Assembly (NCBI GenBank): GCA_000697335.1
Contig: JNEM01003753.1
Location: 1 to 10,465, forward strand
Origin: Conidiobolus incongruus B7586
Taxonomy: Eukaryota; Entomophthoromycota; Entomophthoromycetes; Entomophthorales; Conidiobolaceae
Length of the DNA stretch: 10,465 bases
Direction: 5' to 3'
Shown here one piece after another: positions 8,703 to 10,465 of this stretch. The stretch's first letter is position 1; each line of letters opens with the position of its first letter. The translations under genes and the position numbers were made by a program. A model generated the notes under the pieces. It ran no database searches, had not been told where the DNA came from, and saw nothing but the letters and a program-made list of their open reading frames with translations.

Positions 8703-9903
8703 GAGTATACCATAATAAAGGATGATATTAGTCAGAGATTTTATGATTATTAGGAAGCACTATTTGTACACTTACTGATTTGGGATATTTAAACTAAAAT
8801 AATAAAGATTCTGTCAATATCAGAATTTCGTAACTTCTCAATACCATTAAACAAAACTAAATCTAATAATATGACTTTCCTGATGAATTCTGCTCCTTCA
8901 TATATCCTTGTATTATAAATAACACTTATTTTACCGACTCATTCTTGGCCTTTGAAAACTTTAAGGATAGTGATAGCTTTATCCGAGCTATATAGGATCA
9001 AAACAATTATTAAATATATCCAAGAACATATTTCGAGATTGAAATAGATGAATAAAAATCATTTAAAACCCAAAATCTTAATAAATACACTGGAATAGAT
9101 ATATGATTTAGCTCTCTATACAGGCTAAAGTACACAACCATCACGACTTTAAGTCAAGAGATTATATGGAATTAGAAATAAGAACGCATTTATAAGTGTA
9201 CCAATCGCTCTAGGTAGATCTTTGATAATCACAAGTGCACTCATTTCTGTATTACTATGTGTCCTCCTCCTTGGTTTTCATACCAATATTGCTACAGTTA
9301 TAAGCTTCAAAACTGGAGCAATAATTAACATCACAAAAGATTAAGCTAAAATAATATCTCTCTAAAATCCTTGAGTTTTGTCGATTATTACAGAGTTGAA
9401 AACCATAGCCTTGTTAAAATTGAATTTAACTACAATATACATCGATATTCTCTTTGGAGGAGTATTGTTATATGGAAAAGGATTGAATCGACGGTAAGAA
9501 ACATTAATTATTTGCCAATTAACTACTAGTACTAGTGTTTTCCCAATTATTAGCAGATTTCAATTGATTAATAGTGATAATTTTAAAAAGTATCTAAAGC
9601 TTGTAATAACTCAAAATTTCCCGGAGTGTCAAGAGATAACTTGGAGTAAGGACGCTTTTGAAATAATTATAATAAAATCATGTTTTTCAAGTTATATGTG
9701 ACAATTATCTCATAATAAGATTGTTGGTTTAAATGGAATTAAAAACATGACTAACAGAGAATGATGAAAATCAAATTGTTCCAATATCATCATATCTCAT
9801 TGTGATTACTACAATCAGAGTGGTGACTGTAGTTCTTGAGTTGAGTCAACTCTCTCTTTCATCATCAACAAAGCTTTAGCATGATTAATCATTTTCAAAA
9901 TTT
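8703..9903 (+). pseudogene. Decayed gene for an unrecognised membrane protein (relic B)
   Basis: One frame can be followed from 8703 to 9698, about 330 codons, without a frameshift. Its stops are TAG 8751, TAA 8790, TAA 8916, TAG 9045, TAG 9096, TAA 9126, TAA 9150, TAA 9342, TAA 9363, TGA 9372 and TAA 9495. Ten of the eleven are TAA or TAG, each one transition from CAA/CAG; the TGA is one transition from CGA or TGG. Open runs of 63 codons (9153-9341) and 67 codons (9498-9698) remain. The translation is not simple I/K/N sequence. It contains L-Y-G-I-R-N-K-N-A-F, then I-S-V-P-I-A-L-G-R-S, then a long hydrophobic helix rich in Leu and Val, and later F-G-G-V-L-L-Y-G-K-G. After 9699 the same frame has five TGA, while another frame is open at 9751-9876, so the 3' part is uncertain. 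Layout around the Val-Pro motif matches relic A. The family is not identified; a TmcB/TmcC-like multi-helix protein is a weak guess. The 5' end lies at or before 8703 and was not found. Confidence 0.5.
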
Positions 9904-10465
9904 AGTTTTATTTCTTATTACTCACGTTTATATTAGTTTCAAAATAAAAAACTTTAATAATATCAATATTTTATTAAAATTTATTATTATTATTTTCCTA
10001 TATGAAGTAAATTTGAAAATATGAATAGAAGTAAGAGTTTTTAATTTATGATTTATGTGTAAATAATGTCATAAATTTTGTATAAATACTAATATCAATT
10101 ATGAAAATAGTACATATAAATGTTTAAAATTTGGCTATAGAAAATCGCGGAAGCATAAATAATAGAGACCAGTAATAGTTTCTATAATATATGAGTGCTA
10201 AAATTCTTTGATCCAAAGTTAAGCCTAAATATATTTTATTTGAAATTATCCTCAAAGTTCAAATTTATTTCCTTAAATATTGGAAATATTGCAATATAGT
10301 TTCTCAATAATTTATTATTTTTGTTTAATAGTATTATTATTTTATTATATTGAAACTATACTTTATACAATTAGTTTTTCCATTTATCTTTAACAAAATA
10401 TAGAGAATTAATTAATATCCAGATATAATATTATATATATATATATTAATTAAAATAACATTTGG
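9904..10465. other. AT-rich 3' end of the window, no gene seen
   Basis: It follows the last readable part of relic B. The sequence contains an inverted pair ATAGTTTC (10296-10303) and GAAACTAT (10352-10359) and a short TA tract. No reading frame, RNA gene or clear terminator is supported. Confidence 0.55.
10431..10447. repeat. Short TA tract
   Basis: A run of TA dinucleotides of about 15 bases lies near the window's end, flanked by TTAATTAA-type sequence. It is simple sequence with no assigned role. Confidence 0.7.

Noticed and set aside
10296-10359. Inverted pair ATAGTTTC / GAAACTAT near the window end as a possible terminal repeat
   Set aside because: The arms match over only eight bases and there is no element body or target-site duplication around them.
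1-10465. CRISPR array, phage, bacterial operon or plasmid features
   Set aside because: No regularly spaced repeats, no ribosome-binding-site-led gene clusters, and gene density and splice-like signals fit a eukaryote.

Overview
The window is very AT-rich DNA (most of it by eye close to 80% A+T) from a eukaryote with sparse genes. The one intact gene encodes a seven-helix receptor. Its sequence style resembles the large family of rhodopsin-like (family A) receptors that I recall from entomophthoralean fungi such as Conidiobolus. Together with the low G+C, this makes an entomophthoralean or related early-diverging fungus the best guess. It rests on recalled family resemblance, not on a search. 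The receptor uses ordinary CAA/CAG and TGG codons and ends at a single TAA, which argues for the standard genetic code.

Layout. 1-1625: AT-rich, no gene I can support, with one short hairpin. 1626-2525 (minus): the receptor gene. 2526-2999: its upstream side, AT-rich. About 3000-4323 (plus): a decayed protein gene in several frame blocks. 4324-6404: AT-rich DNA with a (TA)18 tract and a 24-bp perfect palindrome. 6405-6750: an isolated island of much higher G+C with possible coding traces. 6751-8700: very AT-rich, with a three-block inverted repeat at 7113-7224. About 8703-9903 (plus): a second decayed protein gene. 9904-10465: AT-rich end with a short TA tract.

The two decayed genes are the most interesting part. 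Both lie on the plus strand and both are clearly richer in G+C than their surroundings. Both read as plausible membrane-protein sequence interrupted almost only by TAA and TAG, with fewer TGA. This is the pattern left when C-to-T transitions hit CAA/CAG (Gln) codons, as RIP-like mutation or cytosine deamination would do. Near their C-terminal parts the two share a similar layout: a Val-Pro motif, then Ser, then a long hydrophobic helix. They are therefore probably diverged, dead members of one family. I do not recognise that family with confidence. There is no sign of an operon, a CRISPR array, an RNA gene or an intact mobile element, and nothing shows that the receptor and the relics work together.
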